A stretch of DNA of 64,000 nucleotides from AC-37 sp036389295 (GTDB lineage: Bacteria; Actinomycetota; Thermoleophilia; Solirubrobacterales; Thermoleophilaceae). The stretch lies in contig DASVQB010000024.1 of NCBI GenBank assembly GCA_036389295.1, positions 62,001 to 126,000 of the forward strand, given 5' to 3'. The notes beneath the pieces were generated by a model. That model worked only from the letters and a program-made list of their open reading frames with translations. It made no database searches and was not told the origin of the DNA. Each line of letters opens with the position of its first letter. Positions within the stretch are counted from its first letter, which is position 1. The translations under genes and the position numbers were made by a program. This document shows positions 1 through 8,024 of the stretch, piece after piece.

Positions 1-1259
1 CAGCCGGCCGCGCCGGCCGCGGCCGCGACGGCCAGCGGCACGGCCAGGCTCCTCGCGATCGCGGCTCCGGTGAGCTGGGCGGTGCGCCGGCCGACGATCG
101 CGGCGATCACGATCCCGGCCGGCACCCAGCCGGCGCCGACCGCGACCGCTCCGAGCGACGGCAGGAGCGGGAGCGTGACGGCGAACCACGCGAGCGTGTG
201 CCAGGCGGTCGCCCTGGCCACGGTCCCGGCGTGGTCGGTCGCGAACAGGTAGCCCATCGTCGACACGACGACCGGCTGGCTCAGGAGCAGGCCGAGGCCC
301 GACAGGGCGAGCGTCTCGGGGACGTCGTCCCAGCCCGGCCCGAGGAGCGCCGGGAGCGCCGGGGCGAAGCCCACCATCGCGACCACCACGACCGCGATCG
401 CGACGGTCACCGCCGCGACCGCGCGCTCGACGAGCGGCGCCGGGTCGCGGCCCGCCTCGAGGATCCGCGCCATCGCCGGGTACGCGACGCGGCCGGCGAC
501 CGTGACGATCAGCGTCGGGACCTGGAGGATCCGGTAGGCGAGGCTCCACACGCCCAGCGTCGCCACGCCGGCCACGGACGCGACGCCCACGTTCAGCCCC
601 TGGTCGCGGGCGAGCGCGACGATCGCCGTCGCCTGGAGCCTCGCCCCGAAGCCGACGAGCGGCCGGGCGTGCGGCCACGACCAGCGCGGCCGCACCAGGC
701 CAAGCGGACCGACCCTGGCCATCGTGGCGACGCCGACGACCGCGCGCACGACGACCGCGCTCGCGAGGCCCCACACGCCGGCGCCTAGCGCGACGGAGCC
801 GAGCGCCCACGCGTAGTACGCGACGGCCTCGGCGAGGTCGACGACCGCTATCGGCCGGTACTGGAGCGCCCGCTCGAGGACGATCGCCGCCGGCAGCCGG
901 GCGGTGGCGATCGGCAGCGACGCGAGCATGGCCGCGACGACGAGGCCGTCGCGCCCGAACGCGGCGGCCGCCGCCGCGGCCAGCGCGGCCAGCGCGGCGG
1001 CCACGGCCGTCTGGACCCCCGCGACGGCCTCGAGCTCGATCCGCTGCGGCGGCGCCTCGCGCCGGATCAGCGCTGCGCCGAGCCCCCCGTCGGTGAGGTA
1101 CGTCCCGACGACGATCAGGACGCTGCCGAGGGCGACCAGCCCGAAGTCGCGCGGGACGAGGAGGCGGGCCAGCGCGACGTTTGCGACCAGCCCGAGGGCG
1201 AACACGATCGCGCCGCGCACGCCGAGGACCGCGGCCCCGCCCAGGGCGCGATCGCGCAC
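1..1259 (-). CDS. Oligosaccharide flippase (Wzx/polysaccharide transport family), 3' end outside window
   Basis: Reading the complement from a GTG at 1259 gives an open frame to the left edge (about 419 codons). It is a chain of hydrophobic segments separated by short Arg-rich loops. The N-terminus reads VRDRALGGAAVLGVRG, then LVPRDFGLVALGSVLI and YLTDGGLGAALIRREAP, which is the signature of polysaccharide exporters of the TuaB/WzxC type (known family knowledge). Such proteins flip undecaprenyl-linked sugar units across the membrane. It lies 56 bp downstream of a GT2 gene on the same strand, so it is probably in its operon. The frame is open further upstream to about a CTG at 1319, so the start is uncertain. 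The C-terminal end is missing. Confidence 0.8.
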   Translation of the reverse strand, partial: MRDRALGGAAVLGVRGAIVFALGLVANVALARLLVPRDFGLVALGSVLIVVGTYLTDGGLGAALIRREAPPQRIELEAVAGVQTAVAAALAALAAAAAAAFGRDGLVVAAMLASLPIATARLPAAIVLERALQYRPIAVVDLAEAVAYYAWALGSVALGAGVWGLASAVVVRAVVGVATMARVGPLGLVRPRWSWPHARPLVGFGARLQATAIVALARDQGLNVGVASVAGVATLGVWSLAYRILQVPTLIVTVAGRVAYPAMARILEAGRDPAPLVERAVAAVTVAIAVVVVAMVGFAPALPALLGPGWDDVPETLALSGLGLLLSQPVVVSTMGYLFATDHAGTVARATAWHTLAWFAVTLPLLPSLGAVAVGAGWVPAGIVIAAIVGRRTAQLTGAAIARSLAVPLAVAAAAGAAG

Positions 1260-1315
1260 CTCGTCCGTCCCGAGGGCGTCGGGGCGGGGCTCCGGCTCGT
1301 CGCGCCGCTCCGCGC

Positions 1316-2230
1316 TCAGCGCTTCGCGCCCGCCGCGTAGGTCCTCGCCAGGGACCGGTAGACGCCGGCCTGGGAGCGGTTCCGGAGCACGCCGTGCGCG
1401 AGCGCGCGGAGGGCGTACGCGGTCCCCGTGATCGCCCTGATCGCGGCCGCCCGGGGCCGCGAGTAGTGCGCGCGCAGGAACGTGAGCTCGGCGTTCGCGA
1501 CCCGCTCGGCGCGCTGCGCGTCGGACGCCCGCTGGCCGAGCGAGTGGTTCCCCACGTGCAGGACGCGGGCGGACGGCTCGAAGCGGACCGCGAGCCCGCG
1601 CTCCTGCGCCCGGTAGGCGAGGTCCTGCTCCTCGCCGTAGAGCGTCGGCCAGAAGCCGCCCAGCTCGCGGAACGCGTCCGTGCGGACGGCCATCGCGGCG
1701 CCCTTGACCCAGTCGGTCTCCATCGGGCGGTCGTGGGACCAGAGGTGGGGGGCGACCCGGGCCCGCAGCCGGTCGGGCAGGACGCGGGGGAGGCCCGCCG
1801 CGATGGCGAGCGCGCGGCCGACGCCCGGGTGGGCCGCGCACGAGGGCTGGAGGCTGCCGTCGACGTTCACGAGCATCGGCCCGACGATGGCGACGCCGCG
1901 CTCCTCGACCGCGTCGGCCAGGCGCGCGAGCGTGTCCGGCGCGAGCAGCTCGGCGTCGGAGTTCAGGAAGAAGAGGATCCGTCCCCTGGCCACGCTCGCC
2001 GCCTGGTTGTTCGCCACCGAGAAGCCGACGTTGGAGTCGTTCGCTATCACCCGGACGCGGTCCGCGTGGCGGCGCAGGACCGCCGCCGTGTCGTCGGTCG
2101 AGGCGTTGTCGACGACGATGGTCTCGAACCCTCCCGGAAGCTCCTGGGCCGCGAGGCTCCCGAGGCAGGCGTCCAGCACCTCGCACGCGTTCCAGGTGGG
2201 GACGATCACCGTCAGCCGCAGCCCGTCCAT
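1316..2230 (-). CDS. Glycosyltransferase family 2 (rhamnosyltransferase-like)
   Basis: The start is taken at the ATG at 2230 because the protein then opens MDGLRLTVIVPTWN, the usual first beta strand of GT-A enzymes. A longer frame to 2341 adds only low-complexity residues. The motifs ETIVVDNASTDDTAAVL, FFLNSDAELL (DxD-type metal site) and a late GEEQDLAYRAQERG helix match GT2 enzymes of the WbbL/RfbF kind that add a deoxysugar to a lipid-linked glycan. It is 304 residues long, a normal length. It is transcribed toward the flippase, and diverges from a small secreted or membrane protein gene at 2275. The acceptor and donor sugars cannot be read from sequence. Confidence 0.85.
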   Translation of the reverse strand: MDGLRLTVIVPTWNACEVLDACLGSLAAQELPGGFETIVVDNASTDDTAAVLRRHADRVRVIANDSNVGFSVANNQAASVARGRILFFLNSDAELLAPDTLARLADAVEERGVAIVGPMLVNVDGSLQPSCAAHPGVGRALAIAAGLPRVLPDRLRARVAPHLWSHDRPMETDWVKGAAMAVRTDAFRELGGFWPTLYGEEQDLAYRAQERGLAVRFEPSARVLHVGNHSLGQRASDAQRAERVANAELTFLRAHYSRPRAAAIRAITGTAYALRALAHGVLRNRSQAGVYRSLARTYAAGAKR

Positions 2231-2274
2231 CGGCTCATGGATAGCATGGCCCCACCCCGCAGCAGGGCTCTCTG

Positions 2275-2751
2275 GTGGGACAAGAGGAGCAGCCGCAAAC
2301 CCAGCGAACCGACAGCGGCGGCCGAGCGGGCCGCCCGCCACTGCGCGCGCGCGCGGGCCGGGCCGCGGGCGGCGTCGCGCGGGCGCTGACGGGAGGCGTC
2401 CCGGGGGCGTTCGTCGCGGCGCTGGCGGCGTTCGTGCTCGTGGCGATCCTCTTCACGATCGCGTCGAGGGAGCCGAAGGAGCTGCGCGGCTACGCGGAGT
2501 TCACCATGACCGAGGCCGGGTGCACCGTGGAGCCGCGGCAGCAGCTCAACGCGGCGGAGTGCACCCGCATCTCGCCCGGCACCTACCGGGTGAGGTTCAC
2601 GAAGTCGCTCACCGGGTCGACCGTGCTCGCCAGCCGGGGGTCGTGCTGCCCCGGTCAGATCGCGGCGAGCATCCAGTCGGACACGGAGGTCCTGGTCGTC
2701 GTCCAGCGGCGGCTCCGCGCCCCGGTCCGCGCCACGCTGCTCGTCCCCTAG
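2275..2751 (+). CDS. Hypothetical membrane-anchored protein
   Basis: 158 residues from a GTG start. An Arg/Pro-rich N-terminal tail is followed by one hydrophobic segment (about residues 41-62, GAFVAALAAFVLVAILFTIA). The extracytoplasmic part has four cysteines (GCTVEP, AECTRI, GSCCPG), consistent with a small disulphide-bonded outer domain. No family recognised. It sits alone on the + strand between the two minus-strand polysaccharide operons, and its stop overlaps the stop of the polymerase gene. The start is uncertain because no clear ribosome site precedes it. Confidence 0.55.
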   Translation: MGQEEQPQTQRTDSGGRAGRPPLRARAGRAAGGVARALTGGVPGAFVAALAAFVLVAILFTIASREPKELRGYAEFTMTEAGCTVEPRQQLNAAECTRISPGTYRVRFTKSLTGSTVLASRGSCCPGQIAASIQSDTEVLVVVQRRLRAPVRATLLVP

Positions 2752-4073
2752 CCGGTCGAGCCGACCCGTCGCGCCACCCCCGCGATGGCCGCCAGCGGCT
2801 CGTCCAGCTCGCCGCGGACGTAGAGGTCGATCGCCGCGATCGCGGCCAGGTCGTAGACGGCGATCACGGTGAACGACAGGAGGTTGTCGTAGGTCATGTA
2901 GGCCGCGTAGTACGCGACGAAGCCGACGACGGCGACGGGCACGAGCCCGCTTCGCGCCCGCGCCCAGCGGTAGAGCATCCCGAGGCCGAGCCCGAGCAGG
3001 GCCGAGCCGAGCAGGACCATCGCCCAGCCGCCGTCCCCGTACAGCCGCCCCTGGTAGGTGGCCACCGACCAGCTCAGCCCGTCGCCGCGCCGCTCCCTCA
3101 TCAGCTCCGCCAGGGTCAACCCGAAGTTCGGCTTGCCCTCGGGGAAGGCGGCGTCGGGCAGCGACAGGAGGCTGGCGGCCCCGAGCGCGTACGGCCGGCG
3201 ATCCGGAACCACGCTGTAGAGGCGGGCCTCGGCCTCGAGCGGGTACACCGCGTTGACGTAGAACGGGACCAGCAGCTTCAGGGCGGGCGGCTGGCGGTCC
3301 ACCTCGCGCTCCAGGAACGACTCCTGGGGGCTCGGGTTCTCCGACACCCGGACCACGAACAGCCCGCCCACGACGGCCGCGAAGACGGCGATCCCCACGC
3401 CGACCCAGCCGGCGCGGGCCGTCCGCGTCCCGAGGCGGGTGAGCAGGTAGGCGGCCGCGAGCGGGACGCTGAGGGCGAACAGGACGCTGTTGCGCGACGC
3501 CAGCAGCGCCACGCCGAAGAGGGCGCCCGCCGCCAGCGCCCAGGTCGCCGCCCGCCGCGCGCGGGTCGCGCCCCGCATCGTCCACAGGGCGGCGAGCGTG
3601 CACCACATCGCCAGGAAGAACCCGTCGGTGAGGGCCGTCGACCAGGCCGGTATCGCCACCTCGCCGCCGCGGTAGGCGCGCGAGCGGAGCAGGTCCGCGT
3701 GGCCGGAGAGGAGCGGCACGCCGCCCAGGACGTCGGCCTTGTAGGCGAGCCCCGCGAGCGCGCCGGCGCTCAGCACCAGCGCGGCCACGACGAGCCGTCG
3801 AGGCGAGTAGTCCTCCCGCCGGGCGACGATCGCGCCGCGGGCCGGGGCCGTCCCGCCCGCGAGCACCGCCGCGAGGACGAACACGAGGCCGCCCGCGAGC
3901 ACGAGCGCCCAGTAGCCGTCGGGCCACGGCCGCTCGTTCTCGGTCAGCCGGAGCTGCGCGAGCGCCACGCAGCCGAACCAGACGACGCCGAAGGCGACGG
4001 CGGGACGGGTCACGTCGCGCCGGCCGAGGTAGAGGATCGTCGCCGCGATAGCCAGCGCGACGACCGCGATCAC
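2748..4073 (-). CDS. Oligosaccharide repeat-unit polymerase (Wzy-like) membrane protein
   Basis: 441 residues with about ten to twelve hydrophobic segments and a long extracytoplasmic loop in the second half (about residues 225-330) containing ENPSPQESFLEREVDRQPP and a WSVATYQGRLYGDGGWAMVLLG stretch. This topology is typical of Wzy/O-antigen polymerases, which join lipid-linked repeat units outside the membrane. These families share little sequence, so the call rests on topology plus a cluster that holds flippase, ligase and initiating transferase. The GTG start overlaps the TGA of the upstream secreted protein (GTGA at 4070-4073), implying translational coupling. Confidence 0.65.
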   Translation of the reverse strand: MIAVVALAIAATILYLGRRDVTRPAVAFGVVWFGCVALAQLRLTENERPWPDGYWALVLAGGLVFVLAAVLAGGTAPARGAIVARREDYSPRRLVVAALVLSAGALAGLAYKADVLGGVPLLSGHADLLRSRAYRGGEVAIPAWSTALTDGFFLAMWCTLAALWTMRGATRARRAATWALAAGALFGVALLASRNSVLFALSVPLAAAYLLTRLGTRTARAGWVGVGIAVFAAVVGGLFVVRVSENPSPQESFLEREVDRQPPALKLLVPFYVNAVYPLEAEARLYSVVPDRRPYALGAASLLSLPDAAFPEGKPNFGLTLAELMRERRGDGLSWSVATYQGRLYGDGGWAMVLLGSALLGLGLGMLYRWARARSGLVPVAVVGFVAYYAAYMTYDNLLSFTVIAVYDLAAIAAIDLYVRGELDEPLAAIAGVARRVGSTG

Positions 4074-4609
4074 TGCGAGGCTCTGCGGCGCCGGCGGACC
4101 GCGACCCCCGCCGCCGCGAGCGTCAGCCCGAGCCCGGAGAGCAGCACGATGGCGAGCGTCGGGTCGTCGGAGTCCACGACCGCGCTCTTGGCGGCCGCGA
4201 TCGGCCCGTCGTCGCCGCCGTCGCCGGCCGCTCCGTCGCCGCTGCGCGTCCGCGCCGCGCCGCCGCCGCTCCGGCCGGAGCCGTCCTCGCCGGCCGGCGC
4301 GCCCGCGCCCGGGTCGCTCGCGATCCGCCGGAGGACCGCGTCGTCCCCGCCGGACGCGCCGCCGGAGGACGTCCCGCCGCCGCCGCGGCGGTTCCCGCGG
4401 GCGGTCCCGGCGCCCGCCGGCCGGTCGCCGCCCGCGTCCGGCACTGGCTCGACGTACTGGCCGGTCCCGGCGTTGTCCTCGGGCAGCCGCCCGCTCTGCG
4501 CCGGAGCCGCGCCGGCGAGGGCCAGCGCCGCGACGGTCGTGGCGAGGCCGATGCCGAACGTACGATGGACGCGGTGCAGGGGACTTCCTCTCTCGAGATG
4601 AACGGACAT
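4070..4609 (-). CDS. Secreted, membrane-anchored Gly/Ala-rich protein
   Basis: 179 residues from ATG at 4609. There is an N-terminal signal-like segment (about residues 19-37, IGLATTVAALALAGAAPAQS), a long disordered Gly/Asp/Ala-rich middle, and a C-terminal membrane helix (SDDPTLAIVLLSGLGLTLAAAGVA) followed by an RRRRR stop-transfer cluster. No LPXTG motif is visible before the helix. It is the first gene of an operon with the polymerase. Its start overlaps the N-terminus of the divergent ligase gene, so one of the two starts may be slightly different. Function unknown; a cell-surface spacer is only an inference. Confidence 0.6.
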   Translation of the reverse strand: MSVHLERGSPLHRVHRTFGIGLATTVAALALAGAAPAQSGRLPEDNAGTGQYVEPVPDAGGDRPAGAGTARGNRRGGGGTSSGGASGGDDAVLRRIASDPGAGAPAGEDGSGRSGGGAARTRSGDGAAGDGGDDGPIAAAKSAVVDSDDPTLAIVLLSGLGLTLAAAGVAVRRRRRASQ

Positions 4610-6523
4610 GTGCGCCAGAGACCCGGTACCCGGGGCCTCCGTCTGCGCGAACACGTTATCCCCCTCGCGGTAGCGGTGGCCTGCGTGGCGGTCGCGCTCA
4701 CCGGCGGCGGCTACGGGCCGCAGTTCCGCGCGGGGGCCGCGCTGCTGGTGTGGTGGGCGGTCGTCGCGGGCCTCGCCTTCGGGCTCTGGCCGCGAGCCCG
4801 GGTCCCCGGCTCGGCGCTCGGCGCGGGCGCCGCGCTGCTCGCCCTCGCGGGGCTGACGGCGCTGTCGATCGGCTGGGCGGGCGACGACGGCGGCGCGTTC
4901 GGCGAGGCCGTGCGCGCGGCGTCCTACCTGGGCCTGTTCGCGCTGGTGGTCGTGGCGGCCCCGGCCGGCAGCGCCCAGCGATGGCTCACGGGCCTCGCCC
5001 TCGGCCTCCTGGCCGTGGCCGCGCTCGCGCTGGCGAGCCGGATCGAGCCGTCCGCCTTCCCCGAGCAGGACCTCGTCACGTTCATCCCGTCGGTCAGCAC
5101 CCGCCTCAGCTACCCGCTCAACTACTGGAACGGCCTCGCGGCCTGCATGGCGGCCGCGATCGTCCTCGCCGTGTGGCTGGGGGCGGAGGCGCGGACCGCC
5201 GCCGGGCGCGCGCTGGCGGTGGGGGCTGTCCCGCTGCCCGCGCTCGCGCTGTTCCTGACCTCGTCGCGGGGCGGCGTGGCCGCCCTCGTCGTGGGCCTCG
5301 TCGCGCTGCTCGCGGTCGCCCGGGACCGCGCCCGACTGCTGGCCGGGGCGCTCGTCGGCGGCGCCGGCTCGGCGGTCCTGATCGCCCTCGCGAGCGCCCG
5401 GGAGGCGTTCGTGGACGGGCGGGCCGAGGCCGCGGGCGCCTCCTCGGAGGCGCACGAGATGCTCGTGGCCGTCGTGCTCGTGGCGGCCTGCGCCGCCGCC
5501 GCGCGGCTCGCCGCGGACCGGCCGCTCGCGAGGCTGACGGTCCCGCGCCCGCTCGCCGCCGCCTCGCTCGCCGCGGCGCTCGCGGCCGCCGCGATCGCCG
5601 TCGTCGCGCTGGACCCGGCGGCCCGGCTCGACGAGTTCAACGACCCGCCCGCCCAGCCGGGGTCGAGCCGCGGCTTCGTGACGAGGCACCTCGCGAGCGC
5701 CGAGGGGAGCGGCCGCTACCAGTTCTGGGAGGCCGGCCTCGACGCCTTCCGGAGCGAGCCGCTGCGCGGCGTCGGCGCCGGCGGCTACGAGGCCTGGTGG
5801 GCGCAGCACGGCTCCCTGGCCTACTACATCCGCGACGCCCACTCGCTGTTCGTCGAGGTGCTGGCGGAGCTGGGCGTCCTCGGCCTGGTCGCGCTGCTCG
5901 TCTTCCTCGGCGTGCCGGCGGCGCGCGGAGTCCGGGCCCGGGCCGGCGATCCGCGCGCCGGGCCGGCCGCCGGGGCGCTGGCGGTGCTCGCCTGCGGCGT
6001 CGCGTCGGCGGCGATCGACTGGACGTGGGAGCTGCCCGCCGCGTTCGGGCCGCTCGTGGTGGCGGCCGCGGTGCTCGCGGGCCCGGCCCTAGCCCCCGCC
6101 GGGGAGGGGGGGCGGCCGCGATTCGGCGTCGGCGTCGCCGCGCTGGCGGTGGGCTGGCTCGCGATCGTCGCCTCGGCGATCGTCCTGGTAGCCGAGGTCA
6201 AGCTCTCCGACAGCCGGGCGGCGGTCCGCCGCGGCGACCTCGACGCCGCCGCGGACGACGCCCGCGCGGCGCGGGCGGTCGAGCCCTGGGCGGGCGCTCC
6301 CGACCTCCAGCTCGCCCTGGTCCTGGAGCGCGCCGGCGACGTCGGGGCGGCCCGGGCGGCGGTCCGCGACGCCGCGAGCCACGACGGCGGCGACTGGCGG
6401 GTCTGGCTCGTGGCCACGCGGCTGGCGGTGCGAGCCGGGGACGAGGCGGCCGCGAGGCGCGCGCTGCGGCGCGCGCGGGCGCTCCACCCGCGCTCCGAGC
6501 TGTTCCGCGCTCCTGCGCCCTAA
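4598..6523 (+). CDS. O-antigen ligase-like membrane protein with C-terminal TPR-like helices
   Basis: About 641 residues. Roughly a dozen hydrophobic segments surround the Wzy_C core: SRGGVAALVVGL, then RYQFWEAGLDAFRSEPLRGVGAGGYEAWW and DAHSLFVEVLAELGVLGL, the loop arrangement of WaaL/Wzy_C proteins. After the last membrane helix (about residue 540) come paired Ala-rich helices (RGDLDAAADDARAARAVEP, AGDVGAARAAVRDAASHDGG, AGDEAAARRALRRARAL) that look like TPRs. Such proteins transfer polymerised glycan to an acceptor or act as polymerases. I start at ATG 4598; GTG 4610 would avoid overlap with the divergent gene. Confidence 0.8.
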   Translation: MNGHVRQRPGTRGLRLREHVIPLAVAVACVAVALTGGGYGPQFRAGAALLVWWAVVAGLAFGLWPRARVPGSALGAGAALLALAGLTALSIGWAGDDGGAFGEAVRAASYLGLFALVVVAAPAGSAQRWLTGLALGLLAVAALALASRIEPSAFPEQDLVTFIPSVSTRLSYPLNYWNGLAACMAAAIVLAVWLGAEARTAAGRALAVGAVPLPALALFLTSSRGGVAALVVGLVALLAVARDRARLLAGALVGGAGSAVLIALASAREAFVDGRAEAAGASSEAHEMLVAVVLVAACAAAARLAADRPLARLTVPRPLAAASLAAALAAAAIAVVALDPAARLDEFNDPPAQPGSSRGFVTRHLASAEGSGRYQFWEAGLDAFRSEPLRGVGAGGYEAWWAQHGSLAYYIRDAHSLFVEVLAELGVLGLVALLVFLGVPAARGVRARAGDPRAGPAAGALAVLACGVASAAIDWTWELPAAFGPLVVAAAVLAGPALAPAGEGGRPRFGVGVAALAVGWLAIVASAIVLVAEVKLSDSRAAVRRGDLDAAADDARAARAVEPWAGAPDLQLALVLERAGDVGAARAAVRDAASHDGGDWRVWLVATRLAVRAGDEAAARRALRRARALHPRSELFRAPAP

Positions 6524-6539
6524 GCACCGCAACCGCGAC

Positions 6540-6545
6540 TAGACT
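6540..6545 (+). promoter_or_regulatory. Candidate -10 element (TAGACT)
   Basis: TAGACT lies about 50 nt before the glycosylphosphotransferase start, just after the stop of the ligase gene, and is followed by a Shine-Dalgarno sequence at 6560-6567. It fits the TANNNT pattern seen before other genes here. Inference only. Confidence 0.35.
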
Positions 6546-6559
6546 CGCGCGTTCCGACC

Positions 6560-6599
6560 AGGAGGAGCGGAGCCGCTCGACGCGGCTCGGTGGCCAGTG
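6560..6599 (+). promoter_or_regulatory. Shine-Dalgarno, 7-bp hairpin, then GTG start
   Basis: AGGAGGAG (6560-6567) is followed by a perfect hairpin, GAGCCGC (6570-6576), loop TCGAC, GCGGCTC (6582-6588), and the GTG start at 6597. The linear SD-to-start distance is too long, but folding the hairpin would bring them to roughly 10 nt. There is no in-frame start closer to the SD. Confidence 0.4.
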
Positions 6600-8024
6600 C
6601 CAACTCAGGACGTCCTTCAACTCGATCTGGCCGAAGAGGGCGCTTCTCAGCCGTCCCCCCGCGGCGACCGCGGATTCTGGAAGGACGCGCTGCGCCGCCG
6701 CATGCTCGCCGGGGCCGACCTGATGGCGGTGCTGGCCGCCGCGGGCGTGATGGCGCTGGCCGAGAGCGAGGCCGCGGCCCTCTGGGTCGGCGCCGCGGCG
6801 CCCGCCTGGCTTGTCGTCGCGAAGCTGCGCGGCCTGTACGACCGCGACCACGTGCGGATCAGGCACCTGACGCTCGACGAGTCGTCCGCGCTGTTCCACT
6901 GGGCCGCGCTGTGCGCCTTCGGCACCGCGCTCCTGGTCGACCTGCTCACGGCTCCCAGCATCGGGGTGGGCGGGGCGCTCGTGATGGGGGCGGTCGCGTT
7001 CGCCGCCGCGTTCTGCTTCCGGGTGGCGGCGCGCGCCCTCTGGAGGCGGATCGTGCCGGCGGAGCGGGGCCTGATCCTCGGCTCGGTCGGGCTCGCCAAG
7101 GCCTTCGCGCGCCGTATCGACCTGTCCTCGGGGCACCACCTGACCTTCCTCGGGCACGTCGGGCTCGCGGGCGAGGACGGCGAGGGCGGCGTGCGGCTCG
7201 ACGAGTGGGAGTCGCTGGTCGCCGCCTACGACGTGGAGCGGGTCATCGTCGCCCTCGAGGACCTGAACGAGGACACGCTCTCGCGCATCCTGTCCGGCTG
7301 CCGCTCGCACGGCGTGAAGCTGAGCGTCGCGCCGCCGATGCGCGCGATGCTCGGCACCGCGGTCGACCTCAACCACCTGGCCGAGCTGCCGCTGATCGAG
7401 TTCCGGACCTGGGACCCGTCGCGGTCGACGATGATGCTGAAGCGGACGATGGACGTGGTGGGCGCGTCGATCGCGCTCGCGCTGATGACCCCTCTGCTCG
7501 TCCTGATCGCGATCGCCGTGAAGCTCGACTCGCGCGGGCCGGTCCTCTTCCGCCAGCGCCGCGCGGGCCGCAACGGCGGGCCGTTCGAGATGCTCAAGTT
7601 CAGGACGATGGTCGTCGGCGCGGAGGCGCGCATCCACGAGGTGGTGGCCATCGACGAGCTGTCCGAGCCGGTCTTCAAGGTCCGGTCGGACCCGCGGGTG
7701 ACGCGGGTCGGCGCGCTGCTGCGGCGGTCGAGCATGGACGAGCTGCCGCAGCTCATCAACGTCCTCCGCGGCGACATGAGCCTGGTCGGGCCGCGCCCCG
7801 AGGAGATCTGGCTCGTCGAGCGCTACCGCGAGGCGGACCGCTTCAGGCTCGAGATGCGGCCCGGGATGACGGGGCCGATGCAGGTCCACGGGCGGGGCGA
7901 GCTGACCTTCCAGGAGCGGATGTCGGTCGAGCGCGAGTACGTCGAGAACTACTCGCTGCGCAAGGACGTCAAGATCCTGCTCCAGACGTTCCAGGCGGTC
8001 GCGAGCGGCCGCGGGGCGTACTGA
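6597..8024 (+). CDS. Polyprenyl glycosylphosphotransferase (initiating sugar-phosphate transferase)
   Basis: 475 residues. The N-terminal half has about four membrane segments and a CoA-binding-like domain; the C-terminal half is the catalytic bacterial sugar transferase domain: KRTMDVVGASIALALMTPLL helix, KLDSRGPVLFRQRRAGRNG, FEMLKFRTM, and LLRRSSMDELPQLINVLRG followed by MSLVGPRP. This architecture is that of WbaP/EpsE-type enzymes, which transfer a sugar phosphate from a nucleotide sugar to undecaprenyl phosphate at the inner membrane face, the first step of glycan assembly. Its 3' end overlaps the convergent GT4 gene by 56 bp. Confidence 0.92.
   Translation: MPTQDVLQLDLAEEGASQPSPRGDRGFWKDALRRRMLAGADLMAVLAAAGVMALAESEAAALWVGAAAPAWLVVAKLRGLYDRDHVRIRHLTLDESSALFHWAALCAFGTALLVDLLTAPSIGVGGALVMGAVAFAAAFCFRVAARALWRRIVPAERGLILGSVGLAKAFARRIDLSSGHHLTFLGHVGLAGEDGEGGVRLDEWESLVAAYDVERVIVALEDLNEDTLSRILSGCRSHGVKLSVAPPMRAMLGTAVDLNHLAELPLIEFRTWDPSRSTMMLKRTMDVVGASIALALMTPLLVLIAIAVKLDSRGPVLFRQRRAGRNGGPFEMLKFRTMVVGAEARIHEVVAIDELSEPVFKVRSDPRVTRVGALLRRSSMDELPQLINVLRGDMSLVGPRPEEIWLVERYREADRFRLEMRPGMTGPMQVHGRGELTFQERMSVEREYVENYSLRKDVKILLQTFQAVASGRGAY

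Noticed and set aside
198..2389. Several plus-strand frames rich in Arg, His and Asp
   Set aside because: They lie opposite the flippase and GT2 genes and show no domain pattern; they are shadow frames of GC-rich coding DNA.
4610..5842. 590-codon minus-strand frame extending the Gly-rich secreted protein
   Set aside because: The upstream part is antisense to the ligase gene and lacks any fold; the signal peptide appears only after ATG 4609.
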